Source: Mucilaginibacter rigui
Lineage (GTDB): Bacteria > Bacteroidota > Bacteroidia > Sphingobacteriales > Sphingobacteriaceae
Direction of reading: 5' to 3'
Assembly (NCBI RefSeq): GCF_014773275.1
Contig: NZ_JACWMW010000002.1
Coordinates: forward strand, 248,001 to 312,000
DNA: 64,000 nt
Shown: in pieces, positions 1-8,309 of the stretch
Numbering within the stretch: the stretch's first letter is position 1
Layout: each line of letters opens with the position of its first letter
Notes under the pieces: generated by a model
Told to the model about the DNA's origin: nothing
The model's database searches: none
The model's input: only the letters and a program-made list of their open reading frames with translations
Made by a program: the position numbers and the translations under genes

Positions 1-512
1 CTTACAACCTGGATAATATACTGGCGGCGACATGCATAGGTAGCTTTTTCGGATTGGATTCTGACGAGATAAACCAGGGTATTGAAGGCTATCAACCCAA
101 AAACAACCGCTCGCAGATTACAAAAACCGCAACCAACACGCTCATCTGCGATTTTTACAACGCCAACCCCAGCAGCATGTTTGTAGCTATTGATAATATG
201 GATAAAGTGCAGGCCGGCCATAAGGTGATGATACTGGGCGATATGTTCGAGATGGGGGCAGAATCGGCCGTGGAGCATACGGCGGTAATTGAAAAAGCCA
301 TGAGCGCCAATGTAGACGAGCGCATTTTTATAGGCAAGGACTTCTCCAGTCAGCAAACCGAAATAAATAATACCAACCTGATTAATACTACATTTTACAT
401 GACCGCCGAAGATGCTATCATCGGGCTAAAAACAAACCCGATAACCAATGCTACTATCCTGATTAAAGGATCGAGAGGTATGGCGCTGGAACGATTGGTG
501 GATTTGTTTTAG
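1..512 (+). CDS. murF: MurF, UDP-MurNAc-tripeptide:D-Ala-D-Ala ligase (C-terminal part)
   Basis: MurF adds D-Ala-D-Ala to the UDP-MurNAc tripeptide in the cytoplasm, the last soluble step of peptidoglycan precursor synthesis. The gene enters from the left edge: the frame is open from base 3, reading Y-N-L-D-N-I-L-A-A-T, the conserved Mur ligase segment at the junction of the central and C-terminal domains. About 170 residues are present, covering the C-terminal ligase domain. Visible landmarks are I-C-D-F-Y-N-A-N-P, the G-D-M-F-E-M-G motif and the terminal I-K-G-S-R-G-M-A-L-E-R. An internal ATG at 54 is not the true start. The ATP-binding domain lies outside the window. Confidence 0.93.
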   Translation, partial: YNLDNILAATCIGSFFGLDSDEINQGIEGYQPKNNRSQITKTATNTLICDFYNANPSSMFVAIDNMDKVQAGHKVMILGDMFEMGAESAVEHTAVIEKAMSANVDERIFIGKDFSSQQTEINNTNLINTTFYMTAEDAIIGLKTNPITNATILIKGSRGMALERLVDLF

Positions 513-748
513 GAAAGAAGTAAACAGTTCCCCTTCCTTGAGGCTCCTATGTAACCACAAGATTTAAATACTGGTAAGTAATGACCCGTAGGGTCTACCG
601 CTTTGTAGAAAATAGCAATCGTGAGTTGTGCCGCGTAGCGGCTACCCTTGGAGGGATGTGGCAGGATATGTGTACGGATAAGGGTGGGTTTCGTCGCCTT
701 ACAATTACCGCTTCCATAACACACCCCTAACCCCTCTCAAGAGGGGAA
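513..748. repeat. Gene-free spacer with short inverted repeats
   Basis: No convincing gene lies between murF and the oxidoreductase. Bases 732-747 form a near-perfect hairpin, CCCCTCT-CA-AGAGGGG. Bases 590-650 contain short GTAGGGTCTACC-like and GTAGCGGCTACC-like complementary pieces. A 71-codon minus-strand frame here is arginine/cysteine-rich and has no family likeness. The texture resembles the dispersed intergenic repeats elsewhere in the window. Confidence 0.4.
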
Positions 749-1891
749 CTATGAGGACAAAGCCAAATCCGCTACCTCTTCCCCTACCAAACTACCCATG
801 GCTACGCCCATGCCGTTGCAGCGTACAGCGCAAAATATGTTAGGTTTCACCTGTTTTACTATGGGGCTTAATTCTTCACCAAAACCCATAATGCCACTCC
901 ACCAGTAATCTATTTCGGTATTTTGCCCCGGTAAGATCATGTTATGCAGGTAATCGGTCAGTTTTTGTTTAACGGCGGCAGTGTGGCCAAATTCCGGGGT
1001 TTCTTCGGCAGTAAAATCAATATTACGGCCTCCGCCAAATAGCACCCTGCCGTTAATATTTCTGAAGTAATAATACCCGTCATTAAAATGGTAGGTACCA
1101 ATTATTTTTAGCCCTGGCACAGGTTTGGTAACCAGCACCTGCCCCCGTCCGGGAACAACCTCCAAAGCGGGGTATAGTTGCCTTGCAAAGGCGTTTGTGG
1201 CCATAATCACCCTCGCAGCTTTAAAGTTTCCCTGCGGGGATGTTAAACGCACCCCGTTATTATCATTGTGGATGTCTTTTATTTCGCACCCATTTAAAAC
1301 CAGTACATCTTTTTGGTAACATTTATTGAGCAACGTCCGCATCATTTTACCGGTATGTATCTGGCCCTCATAAGGGTTATAGATCATGTGGCTTACCCCA
1401 TTAAAGCCAAAATCTGCAATTTTAGCATCTGCAACTGCATAAATGTCATGTCCCTCAATAGCGGGTTTTAATAAGTTATTCAGGCGGCTGATATTTTCTA
1501 TGGCTTCATTCGCATACGCATCTTCGCTATGCATAAAAAGCTCATGGCCGCCGTGCTGATGATAGTCGATATTTTTATCGCCCAGATTTTGACGTAAGCG
1601 CTGCAATCCCCGCCATTTGTAATTGGCCAGGCGGGCAACCTCTTCGCCGGGCGTGTGTTTAAGGGCCTCCAATTGTTCAGAAACTGTGCCGAAACAGGCA
1701 AAACCTGCATTTTTTGTACTGGCCCCGCTGGGCAAAAAACCGCGCTCTAAAACCAGCACCTTCAAATTTGGCTCGCGGGTTTTTAAATGCAGGGCCGCAC
1801 TAAGGCCCACAATGCCGCTGCCTATGATGATTACATCTGCGTTATCAATAAAAGCGGTGCGCTCCCAGTAGGAAAAGTTCCCATTGTCCAT
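749..1891 (-). CDS. FAD-dependent oxidoreductase, DAO family
   Basis: A 380-residue flavoprotein of the D-amino-acid oxidase/glycine oxidase (DAO) superfamily. The N-terminal dinucleotide-binding motif is clear at residues 19-32 (V-I-I-I-G-S-G-I-V-G-L-S-A-A), followed by an L-E-R-G strand end that binds the ribose of FAD. The middle carries R-V-I-M-A-T-N-A-F-A, and the C-terminus has G-I-M-G-F-G and C-N-G-M-G-V-A-M-G, typical of the second FAD contact in DAO proteins. It probably oxidises a secondary or primary amine or imino acid; the substrate cannot be read from sequence. It stands alone, convergent with murF and divergent from the zinc peptidase. Confidence 0.82.
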   Translation of the reverse strand: MDNGNFSYWERTAFIDNADVIIIGSGIVGLSAALHLKTREPNLKVLVLERGFLPSGASTKNAGFACFGTVSEQLEALKHTPGEEVARLANYKWRGLQRLRQNLGDKNIDYHQHGGHELFMHSEDAYANEAIENISRLNNLLKPAIEGHDIYAVADAKIADFGFNGVSHMIYNPYEGQIHTGKMMRTLLNKCYQKDVLVLNGCEIKDIHNDNNGVRLTSPQGNFKAARVIMATNAFARQLYPALEVVPGRGQVLVTKPVPGLKIIGTYHFNDGYYYFRNINGRVLFGGGRNIDFTAEETPEFGHTAAVKQKLTDYLHNMILPGQNTEIDYWWSGIMGFGEELSPIVKQVKPNIFCAVRCNGMGVAMGSLVGEEVADLALSS

Positions 1892-1902
1892 TAAGTCAAA
1901 TT

Positions 1903-1975
1903 TAAAAAGTAAAAAATCAAAAAAGTGAATATCGGCAGATTCATTTTTTGACTTTTGAATTTTACCTTTTACTTA
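1903..1975. repeat. Imperfect AT-rich inverted repeat
   Basis: The left arm (about 1903-1930, AAAAAGTAAAAAATCAAAAA followed by AGTGAAT) is matched by a reverse-complement right arm (1939-1974, ATTCATTTTTTGACTTTTGA and on). The element sits in the divergent spacer before the zinc peptidase. It resembles the inverted repeats near 9628-9702 and 40113-40260. Confidence 0.5.
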
Positions 1976-2022
1976 AACTGGAATGCTTTTTGAAATACCC
2001 TTTTTACAAAAACTATTGAAAA

Positions 2023-2739
2023 ATGATGACCCTATTATTTGTATCTTACAATTCGGCCTTGCTACTCATGATTGTGATAGCATTGGTAAGCTTTATTGTG
2101 CAATTCCGTTTTAAAAGCAAATTTAAGCAGTATTCCGAAATGCCTTTACTGTCGGGCCTATCCGGCAAGGATGTTGCCGAACGTATGCTGAAAGATAATG
2201 GCATTTACGATGTACGTGTAATATCTGTTGAAGGCCAGCTAACCGACCATTACAACCCCGAAGATAAAACAGTAAACTTGAGCCCCGATGTGTACCATAG
2301 CCGCAGTATTGCTGCTGCCGCTGTTGCCGCGCACGAGTGCGGGCACGCGGTACAACACGCCAGGGCTTACAGCTGGTTAAGCTTCCGCTCATCAATGGTG
2401 CCGGTAGTTAATGTGGCATCAACACTTACGCAATGGACACTGATGATTGGTATTATGCTGTTGTTTTTTACACATAACCCGCTTGTACTGGCCGTTGGTG
2501 TTGGCGCATTGGCATTAGTAACCCTGTTTAGTTTTATTACCCTGCCGGTTGAATTTGATGCCAGCCAGCGCGCACTGGCCTGGTTAAATAACAATTACAC
2601 CATTATGCAAACCCGCGAAGAGCATGCGCAGGCTAAAGATGCCCTTTGGTGGGCCGCCATGACGTACGTGGTTGCTGCCTTAAGCGCCCTGGCTACATTG
2701 GTTTACTATGCATCATTCCTGTTTAACCGCCGTAACTAA
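2023..2739 (+). CDS. YugP-like membrane zinc metallopeptidase
   Basis: A 238-residue integral membrane protein of the Zn_peptidase_2 (YugP) family. A first membrane helix covers residues 5-27. The zinc-binding H-E-C-G-H motif is at 104-108, inside A-A-H-E-C-G-H-A-V-Q-H-A. Two further hydrophobic stretches follow, then the family's conserved E-F-D-A-S-x-x-A and a final helix near 215-235. Length matches the family. The physiological substrate is not known. Two adjacent ATGs (2023 and 2026) are possible starts. A strong terminator follows the gene, so it is a single transcription unit. Confidence 0.88.
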   Translation: MMTLLFVSYNSALLLMIVIALVSFIVQFRFKSKFKQYSEMPLLSGLSGKDVAERMLKDNGIYDVRVISVEGQLTDHYNPEDKTVNLSPDVYHSRSIAAAAVAAHECGHAVQHARAYSWLSFRSSMVPVVNVASTLTQWTLMIGIMLLFFTHNPLVLAVGVGALALVTLFSFITLPVEFDASQRALAWLNNNYTIMQTREEHAQAKDALWWAAMTYVVAALSALATLVYYASFLFNRRN

Positions 2740-2772
2740 GCCGTTTTTTTGATAAAGGACAAAAATATAGAT

Positions 2773-2800
2773 CGCCCCGGAGTTTTCGGGGCGTTTTTTT
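2773..2800 (+). terminator. Rho-independent terminator
   Basis: CGCCCCG-gagttttc-CGGGGCG-type GC hairpin followed by seven T residues, 33 bases after the zinc peptidase stop. Confidence 0.85.
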
Positions 2801-2845
2801 CTGCTACTGTAACACTTCCCGGTAAAGCACCGTCATGTATGCACT

Positions 2846-3505
2846 ATGAAAAGATATATATTGCTTTATGCGGTAGTAGCATTGGCACTCAACGCATGTA
2901 AAAAAGATAAAAACACCGGTGAAATTGTTATACCAGCCGACCCGATTGAAACCACACCTGTAAGCGGGGAAACCCAGCCATCATCGGCTAATATAGTTTA
3001 CCGCAAGCTGAACATAAAACTTGGTTATAATAAACACATTTTTTTGGATGCTAATGGGGATGGAACAACCGATATAAGTTTTTCGAGCGTACTGATTATG
3101 CATGACGGGAAACAACATTTATACTTGTCCGCTTACGGAAAAACCAATAGTGGCAACAAACTATTTGTAAAAAACGGAGAACAGTTGGTTAACGGTAGTT
3201 TATGGGCATATCCTTTCAATAAAAACGAATTAATTGAGCCGACCGAAGAAAACAATATTAAATGGACATCAAATCAGCAAAAAGCCTCTATTGTGAGTAT
3301 TGTTTCTGCCGGATCGCAAACCACAGTTGAAGGCTTATGGGCAAACAAAGCCGATAAATATTTAGGCATCGCCCTAAAAATTAATGGTGAACCTTATTTT
3401 GGATGGATAAAATTAAGCCACGAAACTACTACAAATGAAATTATAGTAAGCGAGTATGCTTACAGCAAAATACCTGGCGGCGAAATTATTGCAGGCGAAA
3501 AATAA
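2846..3505 (+). CDS. Predicted lipoprotein of unknown function
   Basis: A 219-residue protein with a lipoprotein signal: a short basic start (M-K-R-Y), a hydrophobic stretch, then the lipobox L-N-A-C with Cys18 and following K-K-D-K. This predicts a lipid anchor in the outer or inner membrane. The mature part is mostly beta-strand-like and contains D-A-N-G-D-G-T-T-D at about residues 68-76, which resembles the Asp-rich D-x-N-G-D-G-x-x-D calcium loops seen in secreted Bacteroidota proteins. I do not recognise a named family. It is monocistronic and faces the dusB-apaG pair. Confidence 0.72.
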   Translation: MKRYILLYAVVALALNACKKDKNTGEIVIPADPIETTPVSGETQPSSANIVYRKLNIKLGYNKHIFLDANGDGTTDISFSSVLIMHDGKQHLYLSAYGKTNSGNKLFVKNGEQLVNGSLWAYPFNKNELIEPTEENNIKWTSNQQKASIVSIVSAGSQTTVEGLWANKADKYLGIALKINGEPYFGWIKLSHETTTNEIIVSEYAYSKIPGGEIIAGEK

Positions 3506-3703
3506 TCTAATTTTAACCGGTTTGTAAAGCCCCCAAAAGTAGTTCACATGCCTGTGGGTTAATATAGTTTGGGTGCGAACATATAGGAATAAGAATAACA
3601 AAATGAGGCCGTGTGTTAATTAACTTATATGAATTATATAGATTCCATCCTCACCTTTCCCCCCCGCCACTGTTCATTTAAATACGCTGTAAAATTCGGC
3701 AAC

Positions 3704-3731
3704 AAAAAAGCCCCGGCATTTCTGTCGGGGC
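3704..3731 (-). terminator. Rho-independent terminator after apaG
   Basis: GCCCCG-acagaaatg-CGGGGC-type hairpin (3710-3731) followed on the minus strand by six T residues. The rest of the 3506-3757 spacer shows nothing recognisable. Confidence 0.82.
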
Positions 3732-3757
3732 ATATAATATATCTTGATTCTTATTTT

Positions 3758-4144
3758 TTAATTTAACCTGTAAGGCGCAATCAAATAAAACTCGGGGATT
3801 TGTACGTTGAATACTGAATTGTCCAGCAGGCGCTCCATCTGGTATTCGCCCTTCATGCTGCCCATGTCGGTTTTCAGGTTGCAGCCGCTTACGTATTCGT
3901 GCGAACTGCCGGGCTCAATAACAGGCTGCAGGCCAACAACACCTTCGCCTTCAACTTCGCGCTTGGCGCCATTTGAGTCGAAGATATACCAGTGCCTGCT
4001 CACTAAACGCACGGCGTAGTTACCCATGTTTTCAATATTCACCCTATAGGCAAACATAAAATGATCATTCATCGGGTTAGAGTATTCGGGCTGGTAAATT
4101 GTTTCCACTGAAACCTTAACACCTTCAGTTATAGTAGTGGCCAT
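3758..4144 (-). CDS. apaG: ApaG (DUF525) protein
   Basis: A 128-residue small beta-sandwich protein of the ApaG/DUF525 family, which has a fibronectin-III-like fold. The family was originally tied to cobalt/magnesium efflux; its biochemical role is unresolved. Visible landmarks are F-A-Y-R-V-N-I-E-N-M-G, R-H-W-Y-I-F-D, G-V-V-G-L-Q-P-V-I-E-P-G and Y-x-S-G-C-x-L-x-T-x-M-G-x-M-x-G-x-Y, all standard for ApaG. The ATG at 4144 gives the usual family length; an ATG 45 bases upstream would add a hydrophobic stub not seen in the family. It lies 48 bases downstream of dusB on the same strand and probably shares its transcript. Confidence 0.9.
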   Translation of the reverse strand: MATTITEGVKVSVETIYQPEYSNPMNDHFMFAYRVNIENMGNYAVRLVSRHWYIFDSNGAKREVEGEGVVGLQPVIEPGSSHEYVSGCNLKTDMGSMKGEYQMERLLDNSVFNVQIPEFYLIAPYRLN

Positions 4145-4192
4145 TGTTCTTATTGTATCGTTATATTCAAATATATAGCATGCAAACAAATA

Positions 4193-5185
4193 TTACGCCA
4201 TTTCAAAAGCATATTTTTTATCTACCTGGGCTAAAATATCCATAATTTCTTCAACCGTAGCCGCGGTAACCAGTTTCATGCGGTATTCCTTAAAGTCGGG
4301 AACGCCTTTAAAATAGTTACTATAGTGGCGGCGCATTTCAAAAATACCGGTTTTAGGCCCCTTCCACTCCATTGATTTTTCCAGATGGGTTTTACAAACC
4401 TCAATCCGTTCGGCAATGGTGGGTTTCTCCAGGTGTTCGCCGGTTTTAAAGTAGTGTTTTATCTCCCGGAAGATCCACGGGTAACCAATGGCCGCGCGGC
4501 CTATCATCATGCCATCAACCTCAAACTGCATACGCCATTCGGCGGCCTTCTCCGGCGAATCAATATCCCCGTTACCAAATATCGGGATCTTGATGCGTGG
4601 GTTCTTCTTAATCGCATGGATAAGGCTCCAGTCGGCAACGCCCTTATACATTTGCGAGCGGGTACGGCCGTGGATAGTTAATGCCTTAATACCTACATCC
4701 TGCAGCCGTTCGGCAACTTCGTAAACATTTTTGGTATTATCATCCCAGCCAAGGCGGGTTTTAACGGTAACCGGCAGGTGTGTAGCTTCCACAACTGCTT
4801 TGGTCATAGCCACCATTTTGTCAATATCCTGCAATAGGCTTGCGCCTGCGCCGCGGCATGCCACCTGCTTAACGGGGCAGCCGTAATTAATATCCATCAG
4901 ATCGGGCCCTGCCAATGACGCTATTTCGGTAGCCTCGCGCATGTGCTCAATATCACTGCCGAAGATCTGGATGCCAATAGGGCGCTCGTATTCAAAAACA
5001 TCAAGTTTTTTGCGGCTCTTGGCAGCATCACGGATCAACCCTTCGGATGAGATAAATTCCGTGTACATCATATCAGCCCCGTTTTGCTTACACACATAAC
5101 GGAAAGGCGGATCGCTCACATCTTCCATCGGTGCCAGCAGCAGCGGGAACTCCCCTAAATCAATATTTCCTATTTGTACAGACAT
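4193..5185 (-). CDS. dusB: tRNA-dihydrouridine synthase (DusB type)
   Basis: A 330-residue flavin enzyme that reduces uridine to dihydrouridine in tRNA. The TIM-barrel start L-L-L-A-P-M-E-D-V-S-D-P-P-F-R binds FMN. The catalytic loop D-I-N-Y-G-C-P-V-K-Q-V carries the active cysteine, and G-A-G-A-S-L-L follows. Later elements are V-T-V-K-T-R-L-G-W-D, the I-H-G-R-T-R-S-Q strand and F-G-N-G-D-I-D-S, all in Dus order. The C-terminal part contains the tRNA-binding helical domain. It is first in an operon with apaG and divergent from the CPBP protease gene, with a 38-base gap. Confidence 0.93.
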   Translation of the reverse strand: MSVQIGNIDLGEFPLLLAPMEDVSDPPFRYVCKQNGADMMYTEFISSEGLIRDAAKSRKKLDVFEYERPIGIQIFGSDIEHMREATEIASLAGPDLMDINYGCPVKQVACRGAGASLLQDIDKMVAMTKAVVEATHLPVTVKTRLGWDDNTKNVYEVAERLQDVGIKALTIHGRTRSQMYKGVADWSLIHAIKKNPRIKIPIFGNGDIDSPEKAAEWRMQFEVDGMMIGRAAIGYPWIFREIKHYFKTGEHLEKPTIAERIEVCKTHLEKSMEWKGPKTGIFEMRRHYSNYFKGVPDFKEYRMKLVTAATVEEIMDILAQVDKKYAFEMA

Positions 5186-5223
5186 GGATTATATTCGTTG
5201 CAAATTTACGCAATTTAAGCTAT

Positions 5224-6165
5224 ATGATGAAAACGCCTGTAAATCAAATGTCACCGGGATTACAATTCCTTCTTTTTGTGGTTGTTTTTGCGGCGATATT
5301 CATCATCGGGAATTTATTGGGGATAGCCATTATAGCGGTTATGTATGGTCTTAACCTGGTAATGGAGATAGCGCAACTAAACTTTACCAACCCGCAAAGC
5401 ATTCCCGCTTTATACATATTACAAATAGTAACCACTACCATCCCTATATTTTTAGCCCCTGTTATTTTTGGCTATTGGGTGGCAAAAGCCCCGTCGCAAT
5501 ATATAAAGCCAACTATCCGTATTCCGTGGATGCTTTTTATAGTCGCCTTTTTTGTGATGCTGTTCTCGCCGCCGCTTATTGAATTTTTAAGCAATATAAA
5601 CCAGCAAATGGTTTTGCCAAAATGGCTAAACGGACTTGAAAGGTGGATGAAGGAAAGTGAGGAAAGCGCGCGCCGCATGACCGGCGCTATACTAAACATG
5701 CAAACCATTGGGGATTGTATTAAAAACATCATTCTCATAGGCCTGCTAACCGCCATTGCCGAAGAGTTTATGTTTCGTGGCGTTATACAAACCATTCTGC
5801 AAAAATGGACTAAAAACACGCATGTTGCTATTTGGGTTACCGCGGCAATCTTTAGTGCCTTCCATATGGAATTTTACGGCTTTTTACCCCGCCTGCTGCT
5901 GGGTGCGTTGTTTGGCTATTTTGTTGCCTGGAGCGGCAGCATCTGGCCTGCGGTTTGGGGCCATTTTTTAAATAATGGCTCGGCGGTTGTTATAACTTAC
6001 CTGTATCAAAAAAAGTATATTAAGCTAAACCCCGATGATACGACTGTATTTAGTTGGTGGCAGTATATATTTAGCCTGATTATTATTATAATTTTGCTGT
6101 TAGTTTATAAAAAGATAGCATTGGGCAAAAAACAGCCCGAATTAAATGGAGAAGAACTGGGTTAA
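5224..6165 (+). CDS. CPBP family intramembrane metalloprotease
   Basis: A 313-residue membrane protein of the CAAX protease/bacteriocin-processing (CPBP, Abi) family. About eight hydrophobic segments are visible. The family motifs occur in order: E-E-F-M-F-R-G (E-E-x-x-x-R), then F-S-A-F-H in the next helix and a terminal W-G-H-F-x-N-N; these supply the glutamates, histidines and asparagine of the metal site. The start at 5224 (or the ATG at 5227) avoids overlap with divergent dusB; an upstream ATG at 5131 lies inside dusB and adds an unlikely prefix. It is first of a four-gene operon ending in psd, with the next start codon overlapping its end. The substrate is unknown. Confidence 0.88.
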   Translation: MMKTPVNQMSPGLQFLLFVVVFAAIFIIGNLLGIAIIAVMYGLNLVMEIAQLNFTNPQSIPALYILQIVTTTIPIFLAPVIFGYWVAKAPSQYIKPTIRIPWMLFIVAFFVMLFSPPLIEFLSNINQQMVLPKWLNGLERWMKESEESARRMTGAILNMQTIGDCIKNIILIGLLTAIAEEFMFRGVIQTILQKWTKNTHVAIWVTAAIFSAFHMEFYGFLPRLLLGALFGYFVAWSGSIWPAVWGHFLNNGSAVVITYLYQKKYIKLNPDDTTVFSWWQYIFSLIIIIILLLVYKKIALGKKQPELNGEELG

Positions 6166-6358
6166 AATTTTTACATCGTCGAACTTTTATCAGTCAGAAA
6201 TTGTGAAACAGGTACTTACCGGGTACCAGATTGATGCCGTATTGCTTAACCGGCAGGCATCATCGCACCAGGCTTTTGGCGATATTGAGGTTTACGTGCA
6301 CCAGGAAAACTTTAGCAGCGCTATAGAAATAATGATATTGAACCAGATTAATTTATGA
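6146..6358 (+). CDS. DUF2007 (putative signal-transducing) protein
   Basis: A 70-residue soluble protein matching the DUF2007 pattern: W-V-K-I-F-T near the start, S-S-N-F-Y-Q-S-E-I-V-K-Q-V-L for the first helix, a central I-D-A-V-L-L-N-R-Q-A-S-S strand-turn, and G-x-I-E-V-Y-V-H-Q-E-N-F-S-x-A. The fold is ferredoxin-like; no biochemical role is established. Its start codon lies 20 bases inside the CPBP gene and its stop overlaps the cdsA start by four bases (ATGA), so translation is likely coupled to both neighbours. Confidence 0.85.
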   Translation: MEKNWVKIFTSSNFYQSEIVKQVLTGYQIDAVLLNRQASSHQAFGDIEVYVHQENFSSAIEIMILNQINL

Positions 6359-7194
6359 AGACACGCGCCATAACAGGCTTCTTTTTTACTATAGTGATGA
6401 TAGGCTCCTTTTTGCTGGGGCATAATGTATTCGGGGCATTTTATTTATTACTGAGCGGGTTTTGCCTATATGAGTTTTATACACTTATTAAGAAAGATAC
6501 CGCCTCCCCCAATATACCAGCAGGCTTATTAACCGGGGCGCTTATTTACGCCGCGTTTGCATTTATTACTTATGCCGCATATTTAGCACCAGCCGGCGAA
6601 GGCAGTAAATACATAGGCTATACGCTGCTGTTTTTAGTTCCCCTTGCTGTAATTGTGGTATTTATTTTCGAGTTATTTAAAATATCCGTTGCCCCTTTTG
6701 CCAATATTGGTTACACCATTTTAGGGGTTGTGTTTGTAATAGTGCCCTTTACGTTTTTCCATGCACTGGCCTATGTTAGCGGCCCATATACTGTTCATAT
6801 CCCGCTTGGCTTTTTGCTAATGCTTTGGGCTAACGATACCGGTGCCTACCTGGTTGGCATGAGCATTGGCCGCACCAAATTGTTTGAGCGCCACTCCCCT
6901 AAAAAAACCTGGGAGGGTTTTATTGGAGGTGTAGTTATCAGCGCAGGGGTTGGTTATATCATCAGCCTGTACTTCCCTGAGCTGAACTGGAAGCACTGGA
7001 TGTCTGTAGGGATCCTGATCTCGTGCTTTGGCACCCTTGGCGACCTGGTAGAATCAATGTTTAAACGAAGCATCAACATCAAGGACTCCGGCAACATATT
7101 ACCCGGCCATGGCGGGTTGCTTGACAGGTTTGACGGATTACTGATAGCCGCACCTATTGTTTATACATACTTGTACTTCGTTGTAAATGTTTAA
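6355..7194 (+). CDS. cdsA: Phosphatidate cytidylyltransferase
   Basis: A 279-residue integral membrane enzyme that makes CDP-diacylglycerol from phosphatidate and CTP, the branch point of phospholipid synthesis. Seven or eight hydrophobic helices are visible. The CDS family signature is complete near the C-terminus: S-M-F-K-R-x(4)-K-D-x-G-N-I-L-P-G-H-G-G-L-L-D-R-F-D. Earlier conserved pieces are A-N-D-T-G-A-Y and S-P-K-K-T-W-E-G-F-I-G-G. The start overlaps the DUF2007 stop. Co-transcription with psd couples CDP-diacylglycerol formation to phosphatidylethanolamine production. Confidence 0.95.
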   Translation: MKTRAITGFFFTIVMIGSFLLGHNVFGAFYLLLSGFCLYEFYTLIKKDTASPNIPAGLLTGALIYAAFAFITYAAYLAPAGEGSKYIGYTLLFLVPLAVIVVFIFELFKISVAPFANIGYTILGVVFVIVPFTFFHALAYVSGPYTVHIPLGFLLMLWANDTGAYLVGMSIGRTKLFERHSPKKTWEGFIGGVVISAGVGYIISLYFPELNWKHWMSVGILISCFGTLGDLVESMFKRSINIKDSGNILPGHGGLLDRFDGLLIAAPIVYTYLYFVVNV

Positions 7195-7199
7195 TTTTG
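7171..7199 (+). promoter_or_regulatory. Candidate internal promoter for psd
   Basis: TTG at 7171-7173, an 18-base spacer, then TAATTTTG at 7192-7199. This fits the Bacteroidota vegetative promoter pattern TTG-N18/20-TAnnTTTG. It overlaps the end of cdsA and lies 22 bases before psd, so psd may also be transcribed on its own. It rests on motif matching only. Confidence 0.4.
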
Positions 7200-7221
7200 T
7201 AAAAACTTATTCGCCTATATA

Positions 7222-8112
7222 ATGACTTTTCATAAAGAAGGATATACATCACTTGCATTAACGGTGCTGTTCATTTTTGTATTGAACGCACTTATCTCAT
7301 TTTATTTCCCGGATGCGCATGTTGTAAAATGGATAGTTTACATCCTGTCGTTTTTGCTTTTTTTAATCATTGTACAGTTTTTCCGCAGTCCCATACTACA
7401 TATCAGCAAAAATGAATCGCATGTACTATGCCCTGCAGATGGCAAGGTGGTGGTAATTGAAGAAACCGACGAACCTGAGTTTTTAAAAGACAGGCGCATA
7501 CAGTTATCAGTATTTATGTCGCCGGTAAATGTGCACGTAAACCGCAACCCGATAAGCGGCGTTATCAAATATTTTAAATATCACCCGGGTAAATACCTGG
7601 TTGCATGGCACCCAAAATCATCAACCGAGAACGAGCGCACAACCGTTGTAACCGAAAACAGCGAGGGCACACAGGTATTGTTCCGCCAGATAGCTGGCGC
7701 GCTTGCACGCCGCATTGTTTGGTATGTAAAAGAAGGCGATGTGGTTGAACAGGGCCAGCAATTTGGCTTTATTAAATTTGGGTCGAGGGTGGATATTTTC
7801 CTGCCGCTGGGCACCAAAATAAACGTTGAACTTAACCAGGTTGTTAAGGGCGGGCGCACTGTACTGGCCGAATTAACCAACAACGTAGCATTACCCGATG
7901 AAACATCGGATGTTGTTAACGAAACCATCCCTGACCATACCGAGCCCTTAACCGATGAACATGGTGAAGAAACATTGGTTATTGAACACGATATAGAGAA
8001 AGAGCAACCCACAGCTAAGAAAAAGCCTGTAGTTAAGCCTGCACCGGCAAAAAAACCGGCAGCAAAAACTGCTGCAACACCCAAAGCGGTTAAGAAGAAC
8101 GATAAAAAATAA
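7222..8112 (+). CDS. psd: Phosphatidylserine decarboxylase family protein with basic C-terminal tail
   Basis: Converts phosphatidylserine to phosphatidylethanolamine at the membrane using a self-made pyruvoyl group. Two membrane helices open the protein (residues 7-26 and 34-53). The core shows F-M-S-P-V-N-V-H-V-N-R, the Y-H-P-G-K-Y motif and the self-cleavage site K-F-G-S-R-V-D-I-F-L-P, with Ser188 expected to become the pyruvoyl. The catalytic part ends near residue 220, as in short family members. About 75 extra residues follow: an acidic stretch, then a Lys/Pro/Ala-rich tail (K-P-V-V-K-P-A-P-A-K-K-P-A-A-K). The tail is not needed for the known reaction and may contact nucleic acid or membrane; that is a guess. 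Confidence 0.9.
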   Translation: MTFHKEGYTSLALTVLFIFVLNALISFYFPDAHVVKWIVYILSFLLFLIIVQFFRSPILHISKNESHVLCPADGKVVVIEETDEPEFLKDRRIQLSVFMSPVNVHVNRNPISGVIKYFKYHPGKYLVAWHPKSSTENERTTVVTENSEGTQVLFRQIAGALARRIVWYVKEGDVVEQGQQFGFIKFGSRVDIFLPLGTKINVELNQVVKGGRTVLAELTNNVALPDETSDVVNETIPDHTEPLTDEHGEETLVIEHDIEKEQPTAKKKPVVKPAPAKKPAAKTAATPKAVKKNDKK

Positions 8113-8133
8113 GGTTCTCTTAAATATATTTTG

Positions 8134-8164
8134 AAGCCCTGATGCATTGCATTGGGGCTTTTTT
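8134..8164 (+). terminator. Rho-independent terminator after psd
   Basis: An AGCCC-TG-ATGC / GCAT-TG-GGGCT hairpin followed by a run of T residues, 22 bases after the psd stop. Confidence 0.82.
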
Positions 8165-8185
8165 GTTGGCGGTCTATAACCGACC

Positions 8186-8274
8186 TGTCATTGCGAGCGT
8201 AGCAATCTTCGATAGAAAAGTAGGCGATAAGCATTTCGAAGATTGCCACGTCGCTATCGCTCCTCGCAATGACA
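8186..8274. repeat. REP-like palindromic element (TGTCATTGCGAG family)
   Basis: Outer arms TGTCATTGCGAG (8186) and its reverse complement ending at 8274 enclose inner arms GCAATCTTCGA (8202-8212) and TCGAAGATTGC (8236-8246). The whole can fold into one long hairpin. The same outer sequence recurs at 15459-15491 and, reduced to its ends, at 29782-29797. Confidence 0.75.
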
Positions 8275-8309
8275 CGTGTGAAGGAAGTGGCAGTAATCTG
8301 CCTCAACAC

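Noticed and set aside
509-724. 71-codon minus-strand frame after murF
   Set aside because: It has no family likeness and is made of repeat-like spacer sequence; no promoter or start context.
7581-8309. 242-codon minus-strand frame opposite psd
   Set aside because: Shadow of a clear Psd gene; it also runs through the psd terminator and the REP-like repeat.
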